A stretch of DNA of 64,000 bases from Nostoc sp. FACHB-110 (GTDB lineage: Bacteria; Cyanobacteriota; Cyanobacteriia; Cyanobacteriales; Nostocaceae): NCBI RefSeq assembly GCF_014697425.1, contig NZ_JACJRU010000009.1, positions 124,001 through 188,000 on the forward strand, given 5' to 3'. The position numbers and the translations under genes are program-made. The notes below the pieces were generated by a model. The model saw only the letters and a program-made list of their open reading frames with translations. It was not told the origin of the DNA and ran no database searches. Below, one piece after another: positions 18,155 to 27,536 of the stretch (the stretch's first letter is position 1; each line of letters starts with the position of its first letter).

Positions 18155-19393
18155 ATGACTTCATTACTTCCTCGAAATCTCAGCGTTGTCATTCGACCAG
18201 TCCATTATCGGGACTTGGATAGCATTGAGCGATTAACTCAAGAGTCATTCATGGCAACGACTCCCACAGGAGTTAGTCATGCTAACCGTCAGATGCAATG
18301 GCTACGTCGCTGGTACGGATTACTAAAATTCTTGAGTTGGTTCCCAAATCCGCTACAATACCGTTTTTGTGCCTACGTAGCCGAACAGGGGCGGATGCTC
18401 TTAGGAATGATTCAAGTGTCACCATTCAACCGCACTCGTAGTACTTGGCGAATTGATCGGGTGATGCTAGAAAGGGCTGCGGATAAACTAGGAATCGGCT
18501 CACAATTGTTGCGCTATTGCTTTGAATCAATTTTAGAAGCTAGAACTTGGGTATTAGAAGTCAATATCAATGATGTCGAGGCACTAGCACTTTATCGGCA
18601 AAACGGATTTCAACGTTTAGCTGAAATTACCCACTGGGAAATTGAACCTGCACTAGTGGCTGAATTGGCACAATCAGAGCCAGACTTACCCAATTTGTTG
18701 CCAGTCAGTAACGCCGATGCTCAATTACTCTATCAATTAGATACAGCATCAATGCCGCCTTTGGTGCGTCAGGTATTTGACCGCAACCTCCGCGATTTTA
18801 AAACTAGCTTGTTTGGTGCTTTAACCGATGCCGTAAAGCAGTGGTTAACCAAAACCGAAGTCGTCAGTGGTTATGTGTTTGAACCACAACGCAAAGCCGC
18901 AATTGGCTATTTTCAAGTACAGCTAGAACGTCAAGGGGAATCTCCCCATGTTGCTACGCTGACAGTCCACCCTGCCTATACTTGGCTATATCCAGAGTTG
19001 CTTTCGCAATTAGCACGAATTGCTCAAGACTTCCCCCAACAAGGTCTGCGACTGGCTTCTTTAGATTACCAGCCAGAACGTGAAGAATATTTAGAAAGAA
19101 TTGGGGCCAAACGAATTGAGCATACACTGATTATGTCTCGTTCAGTCTGGCATAAACTCCGAGAATCAAAATTTGTTTCCCTAGAAGGCATTCAGTGGAC
19201 TGATGTACTGCAAGGTTTACAGCCAGCCCGTAAACCAATTCCTGGCGGGATGTCATGGGCAAAAACTGTACAGCAACCCATATCTGATATTCCAGCACCA
19301 ACTAAATCAGAACCTGTTAACTTTAAGTGCAGTAACTGTAACATGGAAGCATCTTGCTTAAATGAGTCAGTAGATACACAGCAAGAAAAGTAG
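18155..19393 (+). CDS. GNAT-family acetyltransferase with a second, degenerate GNAT-like half
   Basis: The 412-residue protein has an N-terminal GNAT domain (about 8-175) with the acetyl-CoA segment DRVMLERAADKLGIGSQLL and the motif ALALYRQNGFQRL. The second half (about 185-355) has a GNAT-like flow (TLTVHPAYTWLYPELLSQLA, then YLERIGAKRIEHTLIMSR) but a weaker binding loop. A C-terminal tail holds a cysteine cluster CSNCNMEASC, perhaps a metal site. The acceptor is unknown. It precedes ruvX by 129 bases, and conserved order with ruvX-DUF3727-yqeG is plausible in cyanobacteria but unproven here. Confidence 0.82.
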   Translation: MTSLLPRNLSVVIRPVHYRDLDSIERLTQESFMATTPTGVSHANRQMQWLRRWYGLLKFLSWFPNPLQYRFCAYVAEQGRMLLGMIQVSPFNRTRSTWRIDRVMLERAADKLGIGSQLLRYCFESILEARTWVLEVNINDVEALALYRQNGFQRLAEITHWEIEPALVAELAQSEPDLPNLLPVSNADAQLLYQLDTASMPPLVRQVFDRNLRDFKTSLFGALTDAVKQWLTKTEVVSGYVFEPQRKAAIGYFQVQLERQGESPHVATLTVHPAYTWLYPELLSQLARIAQDFPQQGLRLASLDYQPEREEYLERIGAKRIEHTLIMSRSVWHKLRESKFVSLEGIQWTDVLQGLQPARKPIPGGMSWAKTVQQPISDIPAPTKSEPVNFKCSNCNMEASCLNESVDTQQEK

Positions 19394-19522
19394 AGAAAAG
19401 AACACAGTCCCGATGAAACAAGTTTCATAGCTAAGTTATGAAAGTGGGACTGGCATTCTTACTCAGCCCTCAGCACTCAAGACTCAGCACTGATCATAGG
19501 AGGTATAGAGCAGAAAGCCATA

Positions 19523-19987
19523 ATGACAACAAAGCAGTATATTTCAGCACTCGGATTAGATGTCGGTCGTAAGCGAATTGGTGTAGCGGGATGCGATCGC
19601 ACTGGCTTAATTGCCACTGGGATAACAACCATTGAACGCTCATCTTTTAACTACGATGTTGAGCAATTTCAAAATATAGTCAATGAGCGTCAGGTGGAAA
19701 TCTTAGTAATTGGCTTGCCATATTCAATGGATGGCTCCTTGGGTTTTCAGGCGCGTCAGGTGCAGAAATATGCTACCAGACTGGCTCAGGCTCTCAATTT
19801 ACCCATAGAATACGTAGATGAGCGATTAACATCTTTTCAAGCTGAACAGATGCTGATTGCCGAAAATCGTTCACCATCACGTAACAAAGGTTTAATTGAC
19901 CGCAAAGCAGCATCTCTAATTTTGCAACAATGGCTAGATGCTAGAAGAGTTAGCACTCACAGTCAGGCTGCGGCTGTAGAGTATTGA
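19523..19987 (+). CDS. ruvX: Putative pre-16S rRNA nuclease / Holliday junction resolvase-like protein YqgF
   Basis: RNase H-fold protein of 154 residues, the usual length. The first catalytic Asp is in LGLDVGRKRIGVA, the middle glutamate region is VIGLPYSMDGSLG, and the last Asp is in LIDRKAASLIL; YVDERLTSFQAE is also diagnostic. In E. coli the family finishes the 5' end of 16S rRNA, although it was first named as a junction resolvase. An AGGAGG (19498-19503) lies 19 bases before the ATG, too far to be its normal ribosome site. It is the first of three genes (ruvX, DUF3727, yqeG) often found together in cyanobacteria. Confidence 0.93.
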   Translation: MTTKQYISALGLDVGRKRIGVAGCDRTGLIATGITTIERSSFNYDVEQFQNIVNERQVEILVIGLPYSMDGSLGFQARQVQKYATRLAQALNLPIEYVDERLTSFQAEQMLIAENRSPSRNKGLIDRKAASLILQQWLDARRVSTHSQAAAVEY

Positions 19988-20128
19988 TAGCTTTTGACAT
20001 GATATTCTTAAAAGCAATTACTTAGCAATTGTGGTTTAGTCTAAAACTATTTGTTTGATGTTAAATATCATTCAACAGTCTGACCAATGTCACAGTTGTA
20101 AGTATAGATAAAGTTTAAATAACTGGCT

Positions 20129-20701
20129 ATGTTTTCCTCACCATTTTCTGAAGACAACGATCGCGATCGTACAGTTTCTATCACCTTGACTGATGACACA
20201 GGGCGAACTCTCGACTGTTATATAGAACATTCGCTCTCTGTAGACGGACAAGATTACGTCTTACTTCTGCCTGTGGACTCACCCATAGAAGTTTTTGCTT
20301 GGGAAGGTGAAGATGAGGATGAAGAAGCCGTTTTAGTAGAAGATGATGAAACTCTTGACGAAATTTTTGGTACAGCCCAAGCTGTCTTGGCTGAACAAAA
20401 TTTAGTTCTCAAAAATACAGCCTACGCTTTGACAGTTGCAGGTGATTTACCAGCTGTAGAAGAGTCGGAACTTTTCACTTTAGAAATCGAAGACGACGAA
20501 ACAGATTTAGAACCAGAGCAATTACAGCTACTTGCTAGCTTCTATCACCAAGAGCAAGAGTACTCAATTTATACACCCCTTGACCCCTTGCTATTTTTTG
20601 CTAGAATTACCAAAAACGGTCAGCCAGAATTGCTCTCCCCTGAAGAATTTCGCAAAGTCCAACCACTTTTAGAAGAGCAACTTTTTAACGAAGTGGAATA
20701 A
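20129..20701 (+). CDS. DUF3727 (DUF1292-like) acidic cytosolic protein
   Basis: The 190-residue protein starts with a beta-rich DUF1292-like segment (VSITLTDDTGRTLDCYIEHSL), runs through a very acidic stretch (EDEDEEAVLVEDDE, near 69-83) and ends with a second beta-rich DUF3727 part (YSIYTPLDPLLFFARI). No catalytic motif is visible. The family is restricted to cyanobacteria and plastids as far as I know, and its job is unknown. It sits between ruvX and yqeG; an intrinsic terminator at 20869-20896 separates it from yqeG. Confidence 0.85.
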   Translation: MFSSPFSEDNDRDRTVSITLTDDTGRTLDCYIEHSLSVDGQDYVLLLPVDSPIEVFAWEGEDEDEEAVLVEDDETLDEIFGTAQAVLAEQNLVLKNTAYALTVAGDLPAVEESELFTLEIEDDETDLEPEQLQLLASFYHQEQEYSIYTPLDPLLFFARITKNGQPELLSPEEFRKVQPLLEEQLFNEVE

Positions 20702-20868
20702 AATGAGAAATTCAAAATTGAAAATCAAAATCTGTCATTGTGAGATTTTCAATGCCGAATTTTTGCATTAGCAAGATTGAGAATTTTTGGTAATTCTTGT
20801 GCAATTGCCAATCCAGAATCCAAAATCCACGCATTAGTTGATTCTAGGATTTTGATTCGTAATTTTTA

Positions 20869-20900
20869 AAAAACGCTCTGCATAAAGGGCGTTTTTATTT
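20869..20900 (+). terminator. Intrinsic terminator after the DUF3727 gene
   Basis: Arms 20869-20879 (AAAAACGCTCT) and 20886-20896 (AGGGCGTTTTT) form an 11-pair stem with one G-T pair and a 6-base loop. The T-run closes the stem. It lies 20 bases before the yqeG start. Confidence 0.85.
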
Positions 20901-20920
20901 GTAGTCCTGAATGATGATCT

Positions 20921-21460
20921 ATGACCTGGAACAATCTCTTACAGCCTGACTTGATTTTAGAAGGTTCAGTTTTGCAATTAACAACAGACATTATTCAACA
21001 ATATGGGCTGAAGGGTCTGGTATTAGATGTCGATGAAACTTTAGTTCCGTTTACAGTGGGTACTGCTTCTTTAGAACTCCAGCAATGGGTAGACCAAATC
21101 CGCACCGATGTTGATTTGTGGTTAGTGAGTAATAACTTAAGTGAAGTTCGTATCGGTAGCATTGCTCGTTCTTTAAACTTGCCTTATTACTTGGGTGCAG
21201 CCAAGCCCTCACGCCGCAAAATTAGAGCCGCACTCCAAGCAATGGATTTACCAGCCGCTCAAGTGGGTATGGTAGGCGATCGCTTGTTTACCGATGTTTT
21301 GGCAGGTAATCGTCTAGGAATGTTTACAATTCTTGTAGAACCAATTGTCCATCCTGATGCTGCTTTGCGTTCTCATCCCATCAGGAACTTTGAAGTGTGG
21401 TTTTCGGAAATCTTAGGAGCCTCCATTACACCTAAAAAATCCAAAATTCACAAAACTTAA
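20921..21460 (+). CDS. YqeG-family HAD phosphatase (subfamily IIIA)
   Basis: HAD-superfamily hydrolase of 179 residues. Motif I is LVLDVDETLVPF (about 33-44) with the nucleophile Asp and Asp+2. Motif II is WLVSNN, the lysine of motif III is in AAKPSRRKI, and motif IV is VGDRLFTDVLAGNRLG. The family is named after B. subtilis YqeG, and related proteins dephosphorylate phosphatidylglycerol-phosphate in some lineages. That function is possible here but not shown. It follows the DUF3727 gene and precedes proB; hairpins on both sides suggest it is transcribed on its own. Confidence 0.9.
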   Translation: MTWNNLLQPDLILEGSVLQLTTDIIQQYGLKGLVLDVDETLVPFTVGTASLELQQWVDQIRTDVDLWLVSNNLSEVRIGSIARSLNLPYYLGAAKPSRRKIRAALQAMDLPAAQVGMVGDRLFTDVLAGNRLGMFTILVEPIVHPDAALRSHPIRNFEVWFSEILGASITPKKSKIHKT

Positions 21461-21596
21461 AAAATCGTCAGGAAAGTAAATCTAAAGAAATAATTAAAAA
21501 TTTTTGGTATACAAAAAAAACCTGTGATTATAAGTATTAATAACATGGGGTCAGCTAAAAAGACCCTAGTAGATAGTAAATAAATATAAGCTGGTA

Positions 21597-21642
21597 GAGC
21601 GTCATCCTTCACCATATAGAAGGAGTGGCGCTTTGCTTTTTC
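21597..21642 (+). terminator. Probable terminator after yqeG
   Basis: AGCGTCATCCTTC (21597-21609 region) pairs with GAAGGAGTGGCGCT (21619-21632), with one bulge. TTTGC and TTTTT follow. Confidence 0.6.
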
Positions 21643-21674
21643 GTCCTTTGTCATTTGTGAATGACCACTGACCA

Positions 21675-22784
21675 ATGACCAAAACGATTGTCGTCAAAAT
21701 CGGTACTTCTAGCCTCACCCAACCAGAAACAGGGCAATTAGCACTTTCTACCATTGCAACCTTAGCGGAAACCCTTTGCGATTTAAGGCGACAAGGCAAT
21801 CGCGTCATCTTAGTTTCCTCCGGTGCGGTGGGAGTAGGTTGTGCCAGATTAGGGTTAAGCGAACGTCCCAAAGCGATCGCACTTAAACAAGCAGTAGCCG
21901 CAGTTGGTCAAGGAAGGTTAATGCGCGTATATGACGATTTATTTACGACCTTGCAACAACCAATAGCCCAAGTTTTGCTAACGCGTAGCGACTTGGTACA
22001 GCGTAGCCGTTACCTCAACGTTTACAACACCTTTAAAGAACTGCTGGGACTAGGGGTAATTCCAGTAGTTAATGAAAATGATACCGTCGCCATTGATGAA
22101 CTAAAATTTGGCGACAATGACACGCTTTCGGCATTAGTAGCGAGTTTAGTAGAAGCAGACTGGCTATTTTTACTTACTGATGTAGACAGACTTTATTCTG
22201 CCGATCCCCGTTCTGTTCCCGATGCTAAACCGATTTCCTTGGTAAGTAACATCAAAGAATTAGCTCAGTTACAGGTGCAAACAGGTACTCAAGGTTCTCA
22301 GTGGGGTACAGGGGGAATGGTGACGAAAATATCGGCGGCGAGAATTGCCATTGCTGCGGGTGTGCGCACTGTGATTACCCAAGGGCGATTTCCCCGCAAT
22401 CTAGAAAAAATTTTGCAAGGCGAACTTTTGGGAACGCATTTTGAGCCACAACCAGAACCGACATCAGCTAGAAAACGTTGGATAGCTTATGGGCTTGTCC
22501 CATCGGGAAAATTGTATTTAGATCAAGGTGCGATCGCAGCGATATCCCAAGCCGGAAAATCATTATTAGCAGCAGGTATCAAAACAGTCGAAGGCGAATT
22601 TGACACGCAAGATGCTGTGCAATTGTGCGATACCAATGGTAATGAAATTGCTAGAGGGCTGGTAAACTATACCAGTTTTGAACTACAAAAAATTTGCGGT
22701 CGCCACTCTCGGGAAATTCCTGAGATATTGGGTTATGTCGGTGTAGATACCGTAGTACATCGAGATAACTTAGTTTTGACTTAG
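21675..22784 (+). CDS. proB: Glutamate 5-kinase
   Basis: First enzyme of proline synthesis, which phosphorylates glutamate to gamma-glutamyl phosphate. The 369 residues comprise an amino-acid-kinase domain (about 1-255) and a C-terminal PUA domain (about 275-365). Typical motifs are [10 protein letters not shown] at the N-terminus, [35 protein letters not shown] and the glycine-rich GTGGMVTKI. The PUA domain is present in full, as in most bacterial enzymes. The partner proA is not in the window. The start region (21655-21680) contains ATGACC/TGACCA repeats; only the ATG at 21675 is in frame. Confidence 0.95.
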   Translation: MTKTIVVKIGTSSLTQPETGQLALSTIATLAETLCDLRRQGNRVILVSSGAVGVGCARLGLSERPKAIALKQAVAAVGQGRLMRVYDDLFTTLQQPIAQVLLTRSDLVQRSRYLNVYNTFKELLGLGVIPVVNENDTVAIDELKFGDNDTLSALVASLVEADWLFLLTDVDRLYSADPRSVPDAKPISLVSNIKELAQLQVQTGTQGSQWGTGGMVTKISAARIAIAAGVRTVITQGRFPRNLEKILQGELLGTHFEPQPEPTSARKRWIAYGLVPSGKLYLDQGAIAAISQAGKSLLAAGIKTVEGEFDTQDAVQLCDTNGNEIARGLVNYTSFELQKICGRHSREIPEILGYVGVDTVVHRDNLVLT

Positions 22785-22811
22785 GGATTTTCAAGAAATA
22801 AGTTATTCATC

Positions 22812-22872
22812 TTGTGGGTGGGCCGGACAGCCTGCCCTCAGGACTGGACGGGTGAGGACACCCATCCCACAA
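22812..22872. repeat. Palindromic interspersed element after proB
   Basis: Outer arms TTGTGGGTGGG (22812-22822) and CCCATCCCACAA (22861-22872) pair with a single bulge. GC-rich inner sequence contains further self-complementarity (CCGGACAG and CTGGACGG region). It is much richer in G and C than its flanks and looks like a REP-type element. It may also end proB transcription. Confidence 0.65.
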
Positions 22873-22911
22873 TAAAATTTTGGATATTTTTTTTACGTGG
22901 AAGTCCCTTAA

Positions 22912-22946
22912 AGAAAAAAACCCCTTCAAAGTATAAATAGGGGTTA
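22912..22946 (-). terminator. Intrinsic terminator for the ABC ATPase gene
   Basis: Read on the minus strand, AACCCC (22945-22940) and GGGGTT (22924-22919) form a six-pair stem followed directly by a T-run (22920-22914). It is about 190 bases past the stop of the minus-strand ABC gene. Confidence 0.65.
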
Positions 22947-23139
22947 ATATCTACTACATTAGCCGCACTATTTTTTATCGGGCAGTTGTACCACTAATTA
23001 AGCTAGGTGTACTTGTAGAATAGGAAAAAAGAGAAAAAGCCTATTCTGAAACTATAATTAGCCCTAATTAACGATTTCACAATATTGTGGCGAAGATATG
23101 ACACTCAAATGACATTGATGTGAATTTATCTTGGAGCTT

Positions 23140-24795
23140 TTAAGCTCTTGCTAACAAAGGTGCGGCAGCTAATAAAGTTTTAGTATATGGATGTTGGGGA
23201 TTGGCAAAAATTTGTTTTGTCGGGCCGAGTTCAACAATTTTACCGCCATTCATGACGGCAATGCGATCGCACAAAAATCGCGCTAACCACAAATCATGCG
23301 TGATAAACAAATAAGTTAGCTCAAATTCGTCTTTTAATTGCAACATCAAATCCAAAACCTGCGATTGTACACTAGCATCTAACATACTTACAGGTTCGTC
23401 GCAAATTAAGAGTTTGGGACGCGTAATCAAAGCACGGGCGATGGCTACTCTTTGCTGTTGTCCTCCAGATAAATCTGAGGGGTAACGTTGATAATAAATT
23501 TCTGGCGGTGTTAACCCGACTTTTTGCAGCATCCATATAACTTCCTCTTTGGCTTTAGCTGCGTCAGCCAAATTGTGGATTAATAAAGGATCACCGATAC
23601 TTTGCCCTACCGTCATCGCCGGATTTAAACAAGCATGGGGGTCTTGAAACACCATTTGCATTTGTCGCCGGGAAGAGCGAATTTCTTGACGCGATAGTTT
23701 AGTTAAATCTTTGCCTAAAAATTCTACCTTGCCATCAGTTGGGCGAATTAATTGCAAAATAGTCCGTGATAGTGTGCTTTTACCGCAGCCTGACTCACCA
23801 ACTAAGCCTAAAATTTCCCCTTGATAAAGTTCGAGGTTAATGCCATCAACCGCTTTAATTGTCTGACTTTGGGCTTTAAATAACCTTTCAATAAAGTTAG
23901 GTTCTATGGTGTAGTGTTGCTTAAGTTCTGTGACACGCAAAATAGGCAATTCGGAAATGTGTTCTTCATTACCTAGTCCCCAATCTTCAGTTACTTCATC
24001 CACAGTTTGAATGTGCAAAGCAGCTTGTAAAAGCGATCGGGTATATTCATGTTGAGGGTTGCCAAACACAGATGAAGTCGGCCCCATTTCTACCATTTTG
24101 CCGTTGTACATCACGCCAATGCGATCGCAATATTCTGCCACCATTGCTAAATCGTGAGAAATCAACAGCAAAGCCATGTTTTCTTCAGCACACAGACGCG
24201 TTAATTCTTGTAAAATCTGCGCTGAGACAGTCACATCTAAACTAGTGGTGGGTTCATCGGCGACAATTAACTTGGGGTTGAGAAGTAAAGCGAGTGCGAT
24301 CGCTACCCTTTGGCGCATTCCACCGCTAAACTCATGAGGGTACTGATTCCAACGACTCGCAGGAATTTTCACTTTTTCTAAAGTCGCCAGTGCTTTTTCT
24401 TTCGCTTCCTTAGCTGATAACTGGGGTGAATGTGCTTGCAGAGTTTCTATACAATGCTTCCCAATCGTCATCAAAGGATCAAGGCGCGTCATCGGGTCTT
24501 GGAAAATTAATGCTACAGCTTCACCCCGAAATTTTCGCAATTGAGGTATTGTTAAATCAAATACTGATTGCCCCTGAAAAGTCACTCGTCCGTCAACCCG
24601 ACTAGAAGGAGGTAACAACCGCATCGCCGCCCTTCCCAAGGTAGATTTTCCACAACCAGATTCCCCTACCAAACCCATACGTTCGCCTGGTTGGAGAGTA
24701 AAAGATACATCATCAACTGCCCATTTAAGTTCTTCGTTACCCCGTTGAGGATAGGCTACGCGTAAATTTTCTATACAAAATAAGGCATTGCTCAT
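23140..24795 (-). CDS. Two-domain ABC transporter ATPase, dipeptide/oligopeptide type
   Basis: A fusion of the two peptide-importer ATPases (DppD- and DppF-like; compare YejF and GsiA), 551 residues. Each half has Walker A (GESGCGKST near 44 and 337), a signature ([14 protein letters not shown] and [14 protein letters not shown]), Walker B (LIVADEPTT and LLICDEPVS) and the H-loop (LLISHDL and FITHDL). Each half also ends with the oligopeptide-transporter pattern [11 protein letters not shown] or [11 protein letters not shown]. The permease and binding-protein genes are not adjacent, so the complex is assembled from dispersed genes, as is common in cyanobacteria. The substrate could be peptides or a related small compound. 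Confidence 0.92.
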   Translation of the reverse strand: MSNALFCIENLRVAYPQRGNEELKWAVDDVSFTLQPGERMGLVGESGCGKSTLGRAAMRLLPPSSRVDGRVTFQGQSVFDLTIPQLRKFRGEAVALIFQDPMTRLDPLMTIGKHCIETLQAHSPQLSAKEAKEKALATLEKVKIPASRWNQYPHEFSGGMRQRVAIALALLLNPKLIVADEPTTSLDVTVSAQILQELTRLCAEENMALLLISHDLAMVAEYCDRIGVMYNGKMVEMGPTSSVFGNPQHEYTRSLLQAALHIQTVDEVTEDWGLGNEEHISELPILRVTELKQHYTIEPNFIERLFKAQSQTIKAVDGINLELYQGEILGLVGESGCGKSTLSRTILQLIRPTDGKVEFLGKDLTKLSRQEIRSSRRQMQMVFQDPHACLNPAMTVGQSIGDPLLIHNLADAAKAKEEVIWMLQKVGLTPPEIYYQRYPSDLSGGQQQRVAIARALITRPKLLICDEPVSMLDASVQSQVLDLMLQLKDEFELTYLFITHDLWLARFLCDRIAVMNGGKIVELGPTKQIFANPQHPYTKTLLAAAPLLARA

Positions 24796-24895
24796 ACTTA
24801 GCGATCGGCCCTGAGCTATCAGCTTCTATAAATTTCAAATTTAAGATAGTCTATCAGATCCGCCAAAGTAGCTGTTTCAAAATACTAAATTAAAT

Positions 24896-25342
24896 TTAGG
24901 CGATATTTTGCCACAACTCAGCAGGAGCAAATCTAGATAAATGACCAATATTGGTTGTAGCAATGACAAAATTGGGAACACCCAGAGTTACCGCTTGGGC
25001 TACTAAAATCATGTCAGCGTCAATAGTTTTATCATTTGCTGTCGGTTGCCCTTGTTGACGAGCTTGCGCCCAAAATCTTGCAGCTTGGCGCATGGCATCT
25101 GTTGTAATAGGTAGATATTCTAATAATTGAACTAACTCATCTAAACGAGTAATTCCCTTTGTTTTATTTGCTCGTAAAAGTTCTCGACGTACTTCATAAT
25201 CAGCAATTTCAGGAATGATAATTCGACTCTGTGATGCAATCAGCATTTGTAACCATTGAGTACACGCAAGGCTTATTGAAGAGTGCTTTGGATTAGTGAC
25301 TAAACCAATAGGCCCTGCATCTAAAAGAATCACTCGACTCAC
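24896..25342 (-). CDS. PIN-domain ribonuclease, VapC-like toxin
   Basis: About 148 residues with PIN-domain acidic residues: Asp in VILLDAGPIGLV near residue 9, Glu in IIPEIADYEV, Asp in TIDADMILVAQA (about 108), and a final TTNIGHLSRF. The family cuts RNA and usually forms toxin/antitoxin pairs. The first possible codon is TTG at 25345, but the GTG at 25342 overlaps the antitoxin's TGA as GTGA and is the better start. The antitoxin-like gene lies directly upstream. The metal-binding acidic residues are all present, so it should be active. Confidence 0.85.
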   Translation of the reverse strand: MSRVILLDAGPIGLVTNPKHSSISLACTQWLQMLIASQSRIIIPEIADYEVRRELLRANKTKGITRLDELVQLLEYLPITTDAMRQAARFWAQARQQGQPTANDKTIDADMILVAQAVTLGVPNFVIATTNIGHLSRFAPAELWQNIA

Positions 25343-25623
25343 CAAGTTACACCCTTTAATTCGACAGGAAATAACTGACGATTAGATAATCTATCTTCAT
25401 CTAAAGCTTGAATTAAATACTCTCCTGTATTTTGTTGTTCTTCTGCTTCACCCTCATCAATCCAAGATTGAAGCACATTTAATGTTTGAGATTGTTTTTC
25501 TTTTAGCAGAATATGTTCACTTAAAATCTGTAAAGTATATGCCTCAATTGAAATTCCTTGCTGTCTGGCGGCCTCTGTAAGATACTGTTCTAATTTTGGT
25601 GATAAGTTTAGGTTTAACGTCAT
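25339..25623 (-). CDS. Antitoxin-like partner of the PIN toxin
   Basis: A 94-residue protein. The N-terminus (LNLNLSPKLEQYLTEAARQQGISIEAYTLQILSEH) reads like a ribbon-helix-helix DNA-binding domain: a short strand, then two helices. The acidic C-terminal half (DEGEAEEQQNTGEYLIQALDEDRLS) should wrap the toxin. Such antitoxins repress their own operon. The gene precedes and overlaps the toxin gene. No clear palindrome is obvious in the short upstream stretch 25624-25704. Confidence 0.78.
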   Translation of the reverse strand: MTLNLNLSPKLEQYLTEAARQQGISIEAYTLQILSEHILLKEKQSQTLNVLQSWIDEGEAEEQQNTGEYLIQALDEDRLSNRQLFPVELKGVTW

Positions 25624-25704
25624 AAGTCTGTTTTAATTAACTCCATATAATATTAAACCTACCAAACTGGAAAGATTTTCAAACTGAGAGCATCAATCAT
25701 CAAA

Positions 25705-27288
25705 CTAATGCCCGACTGGGGCTTTTGCCGCTGCACCGCCTTTACCTAAGAATAACAACAGGGGTAATGAGCAAAGAAAAGCTACTCCCACAACTCGAAA
25801 TATATCTGCAAAAGATAAAACCGCCGCTTGGGTATTCACGGTTTGCTGCAGTAATGCTAGGGCTTGTTGCTGGGCGGTGGTTGCATCCATTCCTTGGCTT
25901 TGCATTGCGCCAGTCAGCATATCGAGGCGTTGATTAGTTTCAAAGTCATAAACACTGAGGTTGGTTGATAAAATTGCGCGGTGAAAAGCTTCACGTTTAT
26001 CTAATAAAGTAGTGAGGAAAGCAATACCAACGCTACCACCTAGTTGTCGGGTGAGGTTGTAAAAGCCGGAACCAGCAGAAACATCTTGTTTGGGTAAGGG
26101 GCCTAAAGTTGCCAAACTCAAGGGTAGAAACATTAATACCGTAAAAGCTCCCCGCCATACTAAAGGCCAAAATAAATCATCAGTGCCAGTTTGCACAGTC
26201 AATTTTGACAAGTCAAACATAACCAAGGCTGTACCAACCCCACCGATCGCAATTAATAATCGGGCATCGATTTTAGTGGATAATTTACCCAGCATAATCA
26301 TCACAATTGCCGAGGCTAAAGCACCAGGAGCCAGTAATAATCCTGTTTGTGTGGCGGTAAAGTGTAGAATACTTTGAGCGAAAATCGGCACAGCAAACAG
26401 CGCACCGTACAATCCCATCCCTACAATTGCTGATAAAAAACTCCCCGCCGCTAAAGAACGGTGGCGCAAAACTCTCAATGCAACGGCGGGATGGGGAGTT
26501 TTCAGTTCCCACCAAATAAATAACACCAATCCCAATACACTAGCTACAGCCAAACTGGTGATAAAGCCAGAGGAAAACCAGTCTTCTTTTTCGCCTTCCT
26601 CTAATACCGTTTGCATACAGCCAATAGCCACAACTAAAAGCCCAATTCCTAACCAGTCAACGCCTTGATTTTTCGCTTTGTTTTTGTTGTCTTTGGGCAG
26701 AAACATCCCAGACATGACTACTGCTAAAATCCCGAAGGGAATGTTAATAAAGAAAATCCACCGCCAGCCTAAAGCATCAGTGAGATAACCGCCCAATGTC
26801 GGGCCAATGGCTGGGCCAGAAATCACTCCTACGCCAAACACTGCTTGCGCCAAACCTTGCTCGGCGGGTGGAAAGGTTTCAAATAAAATAGCTTGGGCTT
26901 TGGCTAATAATCCCCCACCGAATAAACCTTGGGCGATGCGGGAAGCAATCAACATGGGTAAATTGATTGATAACCCACACACAACTGAGGCAATGGTGAA
27001 GCCAATTAAGGAAAATATAAAGTATGTTTTTTTACCAAAATAATCTCCCAGCCAAGCAGATAAAGGAATTAACACGACGTTAGCGATCGCATATCCTGTT
27101 ACTACCCAGCCAATTTCGCTCACGGTTGCTCCTAAACTTGCCTGCATGGATGTCAGAGCAACGTTGACAATACTAGTATCAATTACTTCGAGAATAGCAC
27201 CTAGCGAGGCAGAAAAAGCGATCGCCCACTTCAACGGCCCCTGCACATAGCCAGCTTGATTCAAACTGGAACTATTACTAATAGCCAT
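25705..27288 (-). CDS. DHA2-family (EmrB/QacA) multidrug efflux transporter
   Basis: A 527-residue major facilitator with about 14 membrane segments. Typical motifs are LEVIDTSIVNVALTSMQASLG in the first helix region (membrane-embedded Asp), GDYFGKKTYF (motif A), RIAQGLFGGGLL and GVGVISGPAIGPTLGGYL (motif C of drug/proton antiporters). It should export drugs or other hydrophobic compounds in exchange for protons. No membrane-fusion (EmrA) gene is adjacent. It is divergent from a TetR-type regulator, and a perfect 17-base palindrome lies in the shared upstream region, so ligand-relieved repression is likely. Confidence 0.92.
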   Translation of the reverse strand: MAISNSSSLNQAGYVQGPLKWAIAFSASLGAILEVIDTSIVNVALTSMQASLGATVSEIGWVVTGYAIANVVLIPLSAWLGDYFGKKTYFIFSLIGFTIASVVCGLSINLPMLIASRIAQGLFGGGLLAKAQAILFETFPPAEQGLAQAVFGVGVISGPAIGPTLGGYLTDALGWRWIFFINIPFGILAVVMSGMFLPKDNKNKAKNQGVDWLGIGLLVVAIGCMQTVLEEGEKEDWFSSGFITSLAVASVLGLVLFIWWELKTPHPAVALRVLRHRSLAAGSFLSAIVGMGLYGALFAVPIFAQSILHFTATQTGLLLAPGALASAIVMIMLGKLSTKIDARLLIAIGGVGTALVMFDLSKLTVQTGTDDLFWPLVWRGAFTVLMFLPLSLATLGPLPKQDVSAGSGFYNLTRQLGGSVGIAFLTTLLDKREAFHRAILSTNLSVYDFETNQRLDMLTGAMQSQGMDATTAQQQALALLQQTVNTQAAVLSFADIFRVVGVAFLCSLPLLLFLGKGGAAAKAPVGH

Positions 27289-27373
27289 TTTTTTAAACAG
27301 AATTATATTTAAAGTGACAAATTGTCGGAGAATGCCCTAAAAGCTTAGGGCATGATCATACTTACCAATCCAT

Positions 27374-27390
27374 TACGCTACGGTAGCGTA
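27374..27390. promoter_or_regulatory. Candidate TetR-family operator
   Basis: The sequence TACGCTACGGTAGCGTA is a perfect inverted repeat of two 8-base arms around a central G. It sits 84 bases upstream of the efflux pump start and 147 bases before the regulator start. A smaller palindrome ATGATCAT lies at about 27352-27359. Size, symmetry and position all fit a binding site for the adjacent regulator. Confidence 0.7.
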
Positions 27391-27492
27391 TCATATTAAG
27401 AAAGGTCAAGGGGGAATTTGCTAACACTGCGAAAATACTTTCTGAGGACTTACGCATAAAGATTGTCGGTTAAGCGTGGTTGTAAAGATTTG

Positions 27493-27533
27493 TACACCCC
27501 TACACCCCTACACCCTTCCCCTACTCCCCACTC
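27493..27533. repeat. Short CCCCTACA/CCCCTAC tandem repeats before tetR
   Basis: Two and a half TACACCCC units (27493-27514) are followed by CCCCTAC, TCCCCAC and TCCC. The array runs to within four bases of the ATG at 27537 and replaces any normal ribosome site. Confidence 0.8.
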
Positions 27534-27536
27534 CCT

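Noticed and set aside
19498..19503. AGGAGG as the ribosome site of ruvX
   Set aside because: It is 19 bases from the ATG, and no alternative start lies closer in the right frame.
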